In this document: in pieces, positions 25,029 through 32,198 of the stretch | How the letters are laid out: every line of letters begins with the position of its first letter | How positions within the stretch are numbered: the stretch's first letter is position 1 | NCBI GenBank assembly: GCA_017449675.1 | Contig: JAFTFG010000019.1 | Span: 1-34,052, forward strand | Reading direction: 5' to 3' | DNA from: Prevotella sp. | GTDB taxonomy: Bacteria; Bacteroidota; Bacteroidia; Bacteroidales; Bacteroidaceae | DNA: 34,052 nucleotides | The notes under the pieces: model-generated | What the model was told of the DNA's origin: nothing | Seen by the model: only the letters and a program-made list of their open reading frames with translations | Databases searched by the model: none | Translations under genes and position numbers: made by a program

Positions 25029-26978
25029 TTACTTTTGATAAGTGTATTTCTCCAACAGTTTCAACGTACGCAGAATCTCAGCGACATTCATGGCGAAGGC
25101 CATCGCTCCACGTCCGTGGAAAGGAGGATTGCCGTCAAACAGTTCACTGATGGTTCCCAGTGCGTGATAGTTGATTTCATCCTCATAGCCTACCATCTGG
25201 CGTTCTACGAAACTCAAACGGGTGCGCTTGTAAATCTTCAGACAGGCTTCCATATAGAATCCGCCTAACCAAGGCCATGCCGTACCCTGATGGTAAGCAT
25301 AGTCACGCTGGGTCTGCGGACCGACATACATCGGATTATAACCTCCACTCTTCGGTGACAGCGAACGCAGTCCTTTCGGAGTGAGCAACTCACGTGTACA
25401 GATATCCAGTACACTCTTCTTCTGTTCCTGCGACAAAGGAGAATAGTCGAAGGCAACAGGGAATATCATATTCGGACGAACACTCCAGTCCATCATATTG
25501 CCGTCTACATAGTCCAGCAGATAACCATACTCGTTGAGGAAGGTATCCACAAACGACTGTTTGCAAAGTTCGGCACGTGTCTCCAACTTGGCGGCATATT
25601 TCTTATTACCAAACTCATCCTCCAGGGAAGCACAGAACCTCAGGGCGTTATACCAGAGGGCATTGAACTCAACAATATAACCGGAACGGGGAACCACTGG
25701 ATGACCGTTAGCCGTAGAATTCATCCAAGTGATAGCCTTGTCACGTCCATTGGCATACAACAGGCCGTTGTCGTCCAGACGCATATTGGAATTACCACCT
25801 TCAATGATATAATCCACGATATCCTTCACGAGTTTACCGTACATCTTATAAGCCTGTTCCTTACTGGCGGTCTTGGCATACTGCTGGATGGCCCAGACGG
25901 CCCACAAGGGAACATCCGGATGCTCTATCTCATAGATCTTCACGCTGAGCGGTTTGTCCTCCATATACTCACGGAGCCCCTTCTCGGCGGTCTTCATCAC
26001 CAACTCAAAATAATCCTGTTCACCAATGGAAAGGGTCAGACCCGGCAAGGCGATAAACGTATCACGGGCACGGGCCTTGAACCAAGGATAACCAGCCAGC
26101 AGATAACGGTCGTCATTCGGTTGACGATTATGGAACTGATGAGCAGCAGCCACCAGACAGTGATAGAAATTATCACGAGGCTGGCGAACATCAATCTCTT
26201 TCTGGAAGAGGGCCTTGAGGGTGCTGCTCTTAACCTCTTTGGTAGAAGCGGCAAAGATAATACTCTCACCTTTCTTGATAGACATCTCGAAATAGCCCGG
26301 TACATAAAGGTCTTCGTTAGAAGCATAACCGCGCTCCTGCTCCTTCGGGTACTCCACACCGCGATACCAGTCGGGATGGAACACGAACTCGTTCTTCTTG
26401 TTGAACTGCATATAGAGGTCGGGGTAACCAGCATACATACAGGTCTTGATACCGTTGTCTACCTCATGGTACTCCCGAGATGCCGTAGAGTTCTCATGGG
26501 TAAACTGACGAACCGAGCGGAAGGCGAGGAACGGACGGAAACGCAACGTGGTGGCAGAGTGTGCATCCACCAAGGTGTAGCGAATCAGGATACGGTCCTC
26601 ATAACACTGGAAGATCGTCTCTCGTTTTAATAACACGCCACCCACACGGTAAAGTGTGGTAGGCACTACGTCACAAGTAAATTCCCTGATATACTTGTGA
26701 CCTTTCGGGCTGAAATTGTTTCCCTGATACTTATGGAGTCCGAGATTAAACTCCGCACCATGCTGAATCACCGTACAGTCGAGTGATGACAACAACACAT
26801 GATTCTCGTCATCGAGTTCTGGTACGGGAACAACGAGCAGACCATGATACTTGCGCGTATTACAGTCGACCAAGGTCGAACTGCTATAGGCACCAGAACG
26901 GTTTGTTCGAAGTAATTCACGACGGAGCGACTCCTCCAGGTTAGTCATTACAGCTTTTTCTAATCGCAAATAACTCAT
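25029..26978 (-). CDS. Glycogen debranching enzyme (amylo-alpha-1,6-glucosidase, GH133-like)
   Basis: The enzyme removes alpha-1,6 branches from glycogen. The N-terminal domain (about 1-260) starts MSYLRLEKAVMTNLEESLRR and includes LLRTNRSGAYSSSTLVDCNTRKYHGLLV. The C-terminal (alpha/alpha)6 barrel contains RYLLAGYPWFKARARDTFIALPG, the segment DDNGLLYANGRDKAITWMNS, and GPQTQRDYAYHQGTAWPWLGGFY. I place the start at 26978 rather than at an upstream in-frame ATG at 27032, because the predicted transcription start near 27015 lies downstream of 27032 and because an AGGA-like site precedes 26978. That gives 649 residues, usual for the family. It is the first gene of the operon, with its promoter at 27022-27052. 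Confidence 0.92.
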   Translation of the reverse strand: MSYLRLEKAVMTNLEESLRRELLRTNRSGAYSSSTLVDCNTRKYHGLLVVPVPELDDENHVLLSSLDCTVIQHGAEFNLGLHKYQGNNFSPKGHKYIREFTCDVVPTTLYRVGGVLLKRETIFQCYEDRILIRYTLVDAHSATTLRFRPFLAFRSVRQFTHENSTASREYHEVDNGIKTCMYAGYPDLYMQFNKKNEFVFHPDWYRGVEYPKEQERGYASNEDLYVPGYFEMSIKKGESIIFAASTKEVKSSTLKALFQKEIDVRQPRDNFYHCLVAAAHQFHNRQPNDDRYLLAGYPWFKARARDTFIALPGLTLSIGEQDYFELVMKTAEKGLREYMEDKPLSVKIYEIEHPDVPLWAVWAIQQYAKTASKEQAYKMYGKLVKDIVDYIIEGGNSNMRLDDNGLLYANGRDKAITWMNSTANGHPVVPRSGYIVEFNALWYNALRFCASLEDEFGNKKYAAKLETRAELCKQSFVDTFLNEYGYLLDYVDGNMMDWSVRPNMIFPVAFDYSPLSQEQKKSVLDICTRELLTPKGLRSLSPKSGGYNPMYVGPQTQRDYAYHQGTAWPWLGGFYMEACLKIYKRTRLSFVERQMVGYEDEINYHALGTISELFDGNPPFHGRGAMAFAMNVAEILRTLKLLEKYTYQK

Positions 26979-27021
26979 AGTTCCTATTTTAAGGTTCAGT
27001 TTTAGATTTATATTCGATTCC

Positions 27022-27052
27022 CAAAAGTACACAATTTCATTGGGATTACAAA
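27022..27052 (-). promoter_or_regulatory. Promoter of the glycogen operon
   Basis: On the reverse strand TTTG (27052-27049) and TACTTTTG (27029-27022) are separated by 19 nt, matching the Bacteroidetes consensus. The predicted leader to the GH133 start is under 45 nt. Confidence 0.75.
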
Positions 27053-27121
27053 ATTATTAAGGATATTTTTTGTAAAAAAGAATGATTTTTAATGGAGTCG
27101 AAGATTATTTACATGAAAAAG

Positions 27122-27153
27122 ATTGTCTTTTTGTTCTTTTTTATTACTTTTGC
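27122..27153 (+). promoter_or_regulatory. Promoter of the Crp/Fnr-family gene
   Basis: ATTG (27122-27125) and TACTTTTGC (27145-27153) are separated by 19 nt. It is divergent from the glycogen promoter; about 70 bp lie between the two -33 elements. Confidence 0.7.
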
Positions 27154-27179
27154 ATCGCTGATTACAGACATTACTCAAG

Positions 27180-27887
27180 ATGGTTGTATTAGGGAAAGAA
27201 ACCGAACAGGAACAAATCACAAGAGCCATGAAGGAACTGTGGGAACTCCTCACAGCAGAACAGCGTTCCTTCCTGCTGGCGCATGTATCCCTCAAGAAAT
27301 TCAAGAAGAACGAACTGATTTATCATGAGAACGACACTCCTGAGTGCCTGTTCTGTCTGGCCAAGGGAAAAGTCAAGATTTTCAAGGAAGGAATCGGTGG
27401 TCGTCCTCAGATTGTCCGTATGGCCAAGCCGGAAGGATTTTTCGGTTATCGTGCGGGCTTTGCCGACGACCGCTATAGTACCTCAGCCTCAGCCTTTGAG
27501 TCTGCCACCGTCTGTATGATACCTATTCCTGTCATCCTGAAGATTATCACAGAGAACAGTGCCGTCGCTCTTTACTTCATCAAACAACTGGCCAGCCTGT
27601 TGAGACATGCGGATGAACAGACCGTCAACCTGACTCAGAAGCATATCCGTGGGCGACTGGCTGAAGCGTTATTAAGACTGAAAAGCAAATATGGGATGGA
27701 GGAGAACGGTAAGACCCTGGCCATCAGTCTCAGCCGAGAAGACCTGGCCAACCTGTCGAACATGACAACGAGTAATGCCATCCGCACACTGTCAGCCTTT
27801 GCCACAGAGCATCTTATTGCCATTGACGGGAGGAATATCCAACTGTTGGATGAGGAGAGACTGGTGAAAATCTCCAAAAACGGTTAG
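27180..27887 (+). CDS. Crp/Fnr-family transcriptional regulator
   Basis: The 235-residue cytoplasmic regulator has a cyclic-nucleotide-binding-type beta-roll at about 25-140 (FKKNELIYHENDTPECLFCLAKGKVKIF) and a winged helix-turn-helix at about 170-225 (LAISLSREDLANLSNMTTSN then AIRTLSAFATEHLIAI). It lacks the N-terminal cysteine cluster of oxygen-sensing Fnr. The ligand-binding stretch GYRAGFADDRYSTSASAF does not show the classic cAMP-contact RSA pattern well, so the signal is unknown. The gene diverges from the glycogen operon and could control it (inference from position only). Its stop overlaps that of the converging lipid kinase gene by 4 nt. Confidence 0.9.
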   Translation: MVVLGKETEQEQITRAMKELWELLTAEQRSFLLAHVSLKKFKKNELIYHENDTPECLFCLAKGKVKIFKEGIGGRPQIVRMAKPEGFFGYRAGFADDRYSTSASAFESATVCMIPIPVILKIITENSAVALYFIKQLASLLRHADEQTVNLTQKHIRGRLAEALLRLKSKYGMEENGKTLAISLSREDLANLSNMTTSNAIRTLSAFATEHLIAIDGRNIQLLDEERLVKISKNG

Positions 27888-28819
27888 TCAGGTATCAGGA
27901 AATTAATCACCTCTTGTTCCACACTAATCTGGTAGGCTCCCACAGGAGTCCCCATCAATCTGCCGTCAATACTAACCAAGGCATGCTTCGCCTCCTCTAT
28001 CCTTACCTCACGGGTACGGTAAGGATGCACGCTGCGATGATTCAGAAAACGTCCTGTCACCAACAGCCACAGACCGCCGAACACCTGCAGGATTCCCGTA
28101 TGATAGACCAGTGACACATCAAGCAGTCCGTTATAAGGTACGGCATTGGGAGTCTGTCCATACCCCGGTCCGCTACCGATACACATCGTCATGATCTTAC
28201 GGTTGATGATATCGGCATTGATCTTCAGATGCATCTTATAGTCCATCCGGTGGAAGATCATCAGGAAGATAGAGACGATGAACGACAAGGTACGGGAGCC
28301 CAATAAAGAACGTGTCTGTCGCCGCATATTCATCACATCGGCAATCAGTCCGATATTGACACAGTTCAGGAAGTAGCGATGACACTGTTCCTCTCTCTTG
28401 TTGGTATAGCGGATACATCCCAGGTCTACCTTCCGTACACGGCGCTTGAGAAGCCAGTCGACCGCCTGTTCGATATTCCCTTCCTTGATATCCCAATAAC
28501 GGGCAAAATCATTCATCACCCCATTGGGAATCACCCCCAGGGCAATCTGGTCACGCACCTGTTTCTCCACTTTCATCAGACAGTTGACCGCATCATTCAG
28601 GGCAGAGTCACCACCAGCCACCACAATCGTCTTATAGCCGTTATGGATCAGCATGGTCACCAGTCGTTCCACACTGTCGGTCGACTCGCTCTGTACAAAG
28701 TCATATTGCACCTGACGCTCGTTCAATACACGCTGTATCTTCTCACGTTGTTTACTGCCGCGTCCTTTGGGACAATACAAGATGCCCCAACGGGTATTTT
28801 GTTCTTCGCTCATATTCAT
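27884..28819 (-). CDS. Diacylglycerol kinase-like lipid kinase
   Basis: This 311-residue protein has the DAGK catalytic fold: ILYCPKGRGSKQREKI near the N-terminus, then TIVVAGGDSALNDAVN near 65-80, GVIPNGVMNDFARYW near 95, and NAVPYNGLLDVSLVYHTG near 230. It probably phosphorylates a membrane lipid such as diacylglycerol or a sphingoid base; the substrate is not readable. The usual GGDG is GGDS here. The start overlaps the stop of miaA as ATGA, and a second ATG lies 6 nt in. It is the last gene of luxS-miaA-kinase. Its 3' end overlaps that of the Crp/Fnr gene. Confidence 0.85.
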   Translation of the reverse strand: MNMSEEQNTRWGILYCPKGRGSKQREKIQRVLNERQVQYDFVQSESTDSVERLVTMLIHNGYKTIVVAGGDSALNDAVNCLMKVEKQVRDQIALGVIPNGVMNDFARYWDIKEGNIEQAVDWLLKRRVRKVDLGCIRYTNKREEQCHRYFLNCVNIGLIADVMNMRRQTRSLLGSRTLSFIVSIFLMIFHRMDYKMHLKINADIINRKIMTMCIGSGPGYGQTPNAVPYNGLLDVSLVYHTGILQVFGGLWLLVTGRFLNHRSVHPYRTREVRIEEAKHALVSIDGRLMGTPVGAYQISVEQEVINFLIPD

Positions 28820-29775
28820 TTGCTTTTGGCCAACAGCCTCATTATCTCCTTTACTTTCTCATCCATCGGTCGCATGGCATCAATCCAATGGATGGTGAAG
28901 CCACGACGCTCCATTCCTCTGAACCAAGTCATCTGCCGCTTGGCAAACTGATGGATGGCAATCTCCAGCCGTTGGAACATCTCCTCATAGGAGGTCTTCC
29001 CGATCAGGTATTCCGTCACAAACTTATACTCCAGTCCGTAATAGATCAAGTCATCTGCGGGAATACCCTCATCCAACAGGGCCCTCACCTCCTCGATCAT
29101 CCCGTCTTCCAATCTGCTCTTCAGTCGACGGGTGATCTTCTCACGCCGCTGTTCCCTGTCAATATTCACACCGATGATCAGACTGTCGACGGGAGGCAGT
29201 TCACGCCTGGGGACAGGATGCTTCAGGTTATAAGTCTCTATCTCAATAGCACGGATGGCCCGTTGACAAGAGTCCACATCCGTCTTGTTATGCATCGTCG
29301 AACCATTCTGGGCTTTCAGTTCCACCAAGATACGGGTCAACTCCTCCAGTGACTTATCCTCCAACTGCTCCCGTAATGCAGGATTCTGAGGAACGGGTGA
29401 CAAGTGATAACCTTTCAGTACTGCTTCGATATAGAGTCCCGTTCCCCCACAGAGGATAGGTTGCACATCCCGTCTCTGGATATCCTGATAGACATCATAG
29501 AAGTCCTGCTGATATTGGAAGAGGTTATATTTGGTACCAGGCTCACAGATGTCAATCAGATGATAGGGGATGGCTATGGGCTGTTGGCTATGGGCTGTTG
29601 GCAATAGATAATCCTCCAGATCCTTTCCTGTGCCGATATCCATCCTACGGTATACCTGACGGGAGTCAGCAGAGATAATCTCTCCCCCCAACTCCTTGGC
29701 CAATGCCGCTGCCAATGGTGTCTTCCCACTGGCCGTCGGTCCGAGTATGGTAATCATCCTGTGTGCCATCCTCAC
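28816..29775 (-). CDS. miaA: tRNA dimethylallyltransferase
   Basis: The enzyme transfers a dimethylallyl group to A37 of tRNAs reading UNN codons. It has 319 residues with the Walker A GPTASGKT at 12-19, the SADSRQVYRRMDIGTGK motif near 35-50, CGGTGLYIEAVLKGY near 108, and DLIYYGLEYKFVTEYL near 245. The start may be 29775 or one of two nearby in-frame ATGs at 29769 and 29757; all precede the P-loop. The luxS stop lies 10 nt upstream and the kinase start overlaps its stop. A 14-nt tandem repeat interrupts it at 29571-29598 within a loop reading LLPTAHSQQPIAIPYH. Bacteroidales often carry two MiaA proteins, so this may be one of a pair. Confidence 0.93.
   Translation of the reverse strand: MRMAHRMITILGPTASGKTPLAAALAKELGGEIISADSRQVYRRMDIGTGKDLEDYLLPTAHSQQPIAIPYHLIDICEPGTKYNLFQYQQDFYDVYQDIQRRDVQPILCGGTGLYIEAVLKGYHLSPVPQNPALREQLEDKSLEELTRILVELKAQNGSTMHNKTDVDSCQRAIRAIEIETYNLKHPVPRRELPPVDSLIIGVNIDREQRREKITRRLKSRLEDGMIEEVRALLDEGIPADDLIYYGLEYKFVTEYLIGKTSYEEMFQRLEIAIHQFAKRQMTWFRGMERRGFTIHWIDAMRPMDEKVKEIMRLLAKSK
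29571..29598. repeat. Two exact 14-bp tandem repeats inside miaA
   Basis: TGGCTATGGGCTGT occurs twice in tandem (29571-29584, 29585-29598), followed by the first 4 bases of a third unit. The period is not a multiple of three, so the copies are read in different frames (TAHSQ and QPIA). Confidence 0.9.
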
Positions 29776-29785
29776 CTTATTCTAT

Positions 29786-30280
29786 TTATGCGTCAGCGAA
29801 CACCTTACCGTCGTCAAGGGTCACCGTCAACTGATTATACTCACAATGGAAATCATGCTGCAGACGATCCAGATACCTCCGACACTCCCAGTGGCACATC
29901 GGCAGATCGTGCAGCAGATAGTTACCACAGGTCTCAGGGGTCGTGGCAGGCACCTCCTGCTGGGTCAGTATCCACTGTAAGCACTCAATGGTCAACTGGC
30001 GCATCTCTTCCACACTATAAGTACCCTTCATGACGATATACATACCAGTCAGGCATCCCATCGGTCCTACATATACCACATCACCCTTCACGGCTGAGTT
30101 ACGAAACCACGTAGCCATCAGATGCTCGATGCTATGCATGGCAGCAGGTGCTACCGCCGGTTCCTTATTTGGTTCTGTGATACGCAGATCGAAAGTCCTG
30201 AACTGCTCGTCGTCTCGCGAGATATAGATACCCGGTTTCAGACGGGTATGGTCAATGGTAAAACTCTGTATAACTTCCAT
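29786..30280 (-). CDS. luxS: S-ribosylhomocysteine lyase (autoinducer-2 synthesis)
   Basis: The enzyme splits S-ribosylhomocysteine into homocysteine and the autoinducer-2 precursor in the methyl cycle. The 164-residue protein keeps the metal and catalytic residues: HSIEH with His49, Glu52 and His53, Cys76 in PMGC, and Cys118 in ETCGNYLLHDL. The spacing of Cys76 to Cys118 (42) matches the family. It is the first gene of an operon with miaA (10-nt gap) and the lipid kinase. A homodimer with Fe or Zn at the active site is expected from the family. The promoter lies within the gap terminator. Confidence 0.96.
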   Translation of the reverse strand: MEVIQSFTIDHTRLKPGIYISRDDEQFRTFDLRITEPNKEPAVAPAAMHSIEHLMATWFRNSAVKGDVVYVGPMGCLTGMYIVMKGTYSVEEMRQLTIECLQWILTQQEVPATTPETCGNYLLHDLPMCHWECRRYLDRLQHDFHCEYNQLTVTLDDGKVFADA

Positions 30281-30307
30281 TCTATTTTCATTATTTTGGT
30301 TCTGACT

Positions 30308-30339
30308 GCAAAAATAACAAAAAAAAGCCGTTCGGCAAT
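30308..30339 (-). promoter_or_regulatory. Promoter of luxS, overlapping the gap terminator
   Basis: On the reverse strand TATTTTTGC (30316-30308) is a full -7 match. ATTG (30339-30336), 19 nt upstream, lies in the loop region of the terminator hairpin of gap. Confidence 0.7.
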
Positions 30340-30350
30340 ACCGAACGGCT
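30318..30350 (-). terminator. Rho-independent terminator of gap
   Basis: A 10-bp stem (30341-30350 with 30326-30335) around a 5-nt loop is followed on the reverse strand by a run of T. It lies 40 nt after the gap stop. Confidence 0.92.
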
Positions 30351-30389
30351 ATTTTTTATTTCAAGTAATCTTGATGATGCGCTCGCTGC

Positions 30390-31415
30390 TTATTTGAGTT
30401 CAGCGAGGTACTTGATAGTGCGAACCATCTGAGAAGTGTAAGAGTTCTCATTGTCGTACCAAGCAACAACCTGTACGAGAGAGTTGCCGTCACCGATCTT
30501 AGAAACCATGGTCTGGTTAGCATCGAATAGTGAACCGAACTTCATACCGATGATGTCGCTAGAAACGAGTTTCTCCTCAGTGTAACCGAATGACTCGTTG
30601 GCAGCAGCCTTCATGGCAGCGTTGATATCCTCAACTGTCACCTCACCCTTTACAACAGCGTGCAGGATAGTGGTAGAACCTGTAGGAGTCGGAACGCGCT
30701 GTGCAGCACCGATCAACTTACCGTTCAACTCAGGAATAACGAGACCGATAGCCTTGGCAGCACCAGTAGAGTTAGGAACGATGTTCTGGGCACCGGCACG
30801 GGCACGCTGAACATCACCCTTGCGCTGAGGACCGTCGAGGATCATCTGGTCACCTGTATAAGCGTGAACAGTAGTCATGATACCGCTCTGGATAGCAGCG
30901 AAATCATTCAGAGCCTTGGTCATAGGAGCCAGACAGTTAGTGGTGCAAGAAGCAGCACTGATAACAGTGTCGGCAGGAGTCAGGGTCTTGTGGTTAACAT
31001 TGTAAACGATGGTGGGCAGATCATTACCTGCGGGAGCAGAGATAACAACCTTCTTAGCACCAGCCTGGATGTGGGCAGAAGCCTTCTCCTTAGAAGTATA
31101 GAAACCTGTGCACTCCAGAACAACGTCTACGTCCAACTTGCCCCAAGGCAGTTCAGCAGCGTTAGGAATAGCATAGATCGTGATCTTCTTTCCATCAACA
31201 ACGATGAAGTCCTCACCAGCCTCAACAGTGTGCTTGTTCTCACCGAACTTACCAGCGAAACCACCCTGAGCGGTGTCATACTTCAACAGATGAGCCAGCA
31301 TTTTGGGGCTGGTCAAGTCGTTGATAGCCACTACCTCATAACCTTCAGCCTCGAACATCTGACGGAATGCGAGGCGACCGATACGGCCGAAACCGTTAAT
31401 TGCTACTTTTGTCAT
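30390..31415 (-). CDS. gap: Glyceraldehyde-3-phosphate dehydrogenase, type I
   Basis: This glycolytic enzyme converts glyceraldehyde 3-phosphate, phosphate and NAD to 1,3-bisphosphoglycerate. The 341-residue protein has the Rossmann start [16 protein letters not shown], Asp33 in AINDL (NAD preference), catalytic Cys157 in [12 protein letters not shown], the partner His in TVHAYTGDQ near 184, and [14 protein letters not shown] near 245. Length and motifs are standard. Codon use is strongly restricted, as expected of a highly expressed gene. It is transcribed alone, divergent from mscL. The roughly 90-nt leader holds a small hairpin at 31473-31487. Confidence 0.98.
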   Translation of the reverse strand: MTKVAINGFGRIGRLAFRQMFEAEGYEVVAINDLTSPKMLAHLLKYDTAQGGFAGKFGENKHTVEAGEDFIVVDGKKITIYAIPNAAELPWGKLDVDVVLECTGFYTSKEKASAHIQAGAKKVVISAPAGNDLPTIVYNVNHKTLTPADTVISAASCTTNCLAPMTKALNDFAAIQSGIMTTVHAYTGDQMILDGPQRKGDVQRARAGAQNIVPNSTGAAKAIGLVIPELNGKLIGAAQRVPTPTGSTTILHAVVKGEVTVEDINAAMKAAANESFGYTEEKLVSSDIIGMKFGSLFDANQTMVSKIGDGNSLVQVVAWYDNENSYTSQMVRTIKYLAELK

Positions 31416-31506
31416 TTTACTAATATTTAATTAAAGGGTTTATAAATAATTTACCTTGAAAACAAAAAATTCATGTCCGAAGAACATTTTTTCTCTATTT
31501 CGGGCA

Positions 31507-31514
31507 CAAAGTTA
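31507..31514 (-). promoter_or_regulatory. -7 element of the gap promoter
   Basis: TAACTTTG on the reverse strand (31514-31507) matches the -7 consensus. I could not find a clear -33 TTTG at the expected distance. Confidence 0.55.
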
Positions 31515-31526
31515 CGAAAAAATATC

Positions 31527-31535
31527 TATATTTGC
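31527..31535 (+). promoter_or_regulatory. -7 element of the mscL promoter
   Basis: TATATTTGC is a full -7 match, 12 bp from the divergent gap -7 box. It predicts a leader of about 130 nt before the mscL start codon chosen here; that leader is AT-rich and holds nothing else I recognise. Confidence 0.6.
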
Positions 31536-31673
31536 ACTTGAATTCAATCTTAATTATGATTAAAGATTCACGATTAAACATTAAAAATGAGATAAATCAA
31601 GGACGAGAGTCCGAGATTGCAAAATACAGATGACAATTTAACAATTAACAATAATCATTTAACACAAAAGACT

Positions 31674-32099
31674 ATGGGATTTATTAGTGAATTCAAAGAG
31701 TTTGCCATGAAGGGCAACGTGATGGACATGGCTGTCGGTGTGATCATCGGCGGTGCGTTTGGAAAGATCATCTCCAGCCTGGTAGAGGATATCCTTATGC
31801 CGATCATCAGTCTGTGCACTGGCAATGTCAGTTTTGTCGACTTGTTCTGCACTTTAGACGGTAGTAAATATAACACGCTCGCTGCCGCCAAAGAGGCCGG
31901 TGCCGCTGTATTTGCCTACGGACAGTTTATCCAGAACATTTTCGACTTCATCATCATCGCCTTCTGTATCTTCCTGATGATCAAGGCCATGAATAAGTTG
32001 AACCGCAAGAAGGAAGTTCCCGAGGAGCCCGCAGCACCCGCAGGACCCACTCAGGAAGAGTTGCTCGCTGAGATCCGTGATCTGCTGAAGCAAAAATAA
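31674..32099 (+). CDS. mscL: Large-conductance mechanosensitive channel
   Basis: This is a homopentameric inner-membrane channel that opens under membrane tension to release solutes in osmotic downshock. From the ATG at 31674 the protein has 141 residues and begins [20 protein letters not shown], the standard amphipathic N-terminal helix. TM1 follows with [21 protein letters not shown] periplasmic loop with [15 protein letters not shown] comes next, then TM2 ([16 protein letters not shown]) and a cytoplasmic helix ending [12 protein letters not shown]. An upstream in-frame TTG at 31617 would add 19 residues with no family match, so I reject it. It is monocistronic, with a terminator at 32124. 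Confidence 0.96.
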   Translation: MGFISEFKEFAMKGNVMDMAVGVIIGGAFGKIISSLVEDILMPIISLCTGNVSFVDLFCTLDGSKYNTLAAAKEAGAAVFAYGQFIQNIFDFIIIAFCIFLMIKAMNKLNRKKEVPEEPAAPAGPTQEELLAEIRDLLKQK

Positions 32100-32123
32100 A
32101 TCAAGAAAACGCATATGATTAAT

Positions 32124-32163
32124 AATATAAGGTGGTAATTATTGGCCACCTTATATTTTTTTT
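32124..32163 (+). terminator. Rho-independent terminator of mscL
   Basis: A perfect 12-bp stem (32124-32135 with 32146-32157) around a 10-nt loop runs into eight T (32156-32163), 24 nt after the mscL stop. Confidence 0.93.
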
Positions 32164-32173
32164 GTACCTTCGC
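32142..32173 (+). promoter_or_regulatory. Promoter of the SulP gene, overlapping the mscL terminator
   Basis: TTG (32142-32144) and TACCTTCGC (32165-32173, one change from TAnnTTTGC) are separated by 20 nt. The -33 lies in the loop of the mscL terminator. Confidence 0.6.
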
Positions 32174-32198
32174 ACCCGTTTTCAGAATGATAAGATAA

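Noticed and set aside
25701-26630. Open frame of 309 codons on the forward strand, antisense to the debranching enzyme
   Set aside because: The GH133 gene on the other strand has clear family motifs; the antisense product resembles no protein I know.
26978-27032. Longer N-terminus for the debranching enzyme starting at 27032
   Set aside because: The predicted promoter puts the transcript start downstream of this ATG, and the added 18 residues do not resemble the family.
30660-31430. Open frame of 256 codons antisense to gap
   Set aside because: A shadow produced by the strongly restricted codon use of gap.
31617-31673. TTG start adding 19 residues to MscL
   Set aside because: The ATG at 31674 gives the standard MscL N-terminus; the upstream residues are Asn/Thr-rich leader translation.
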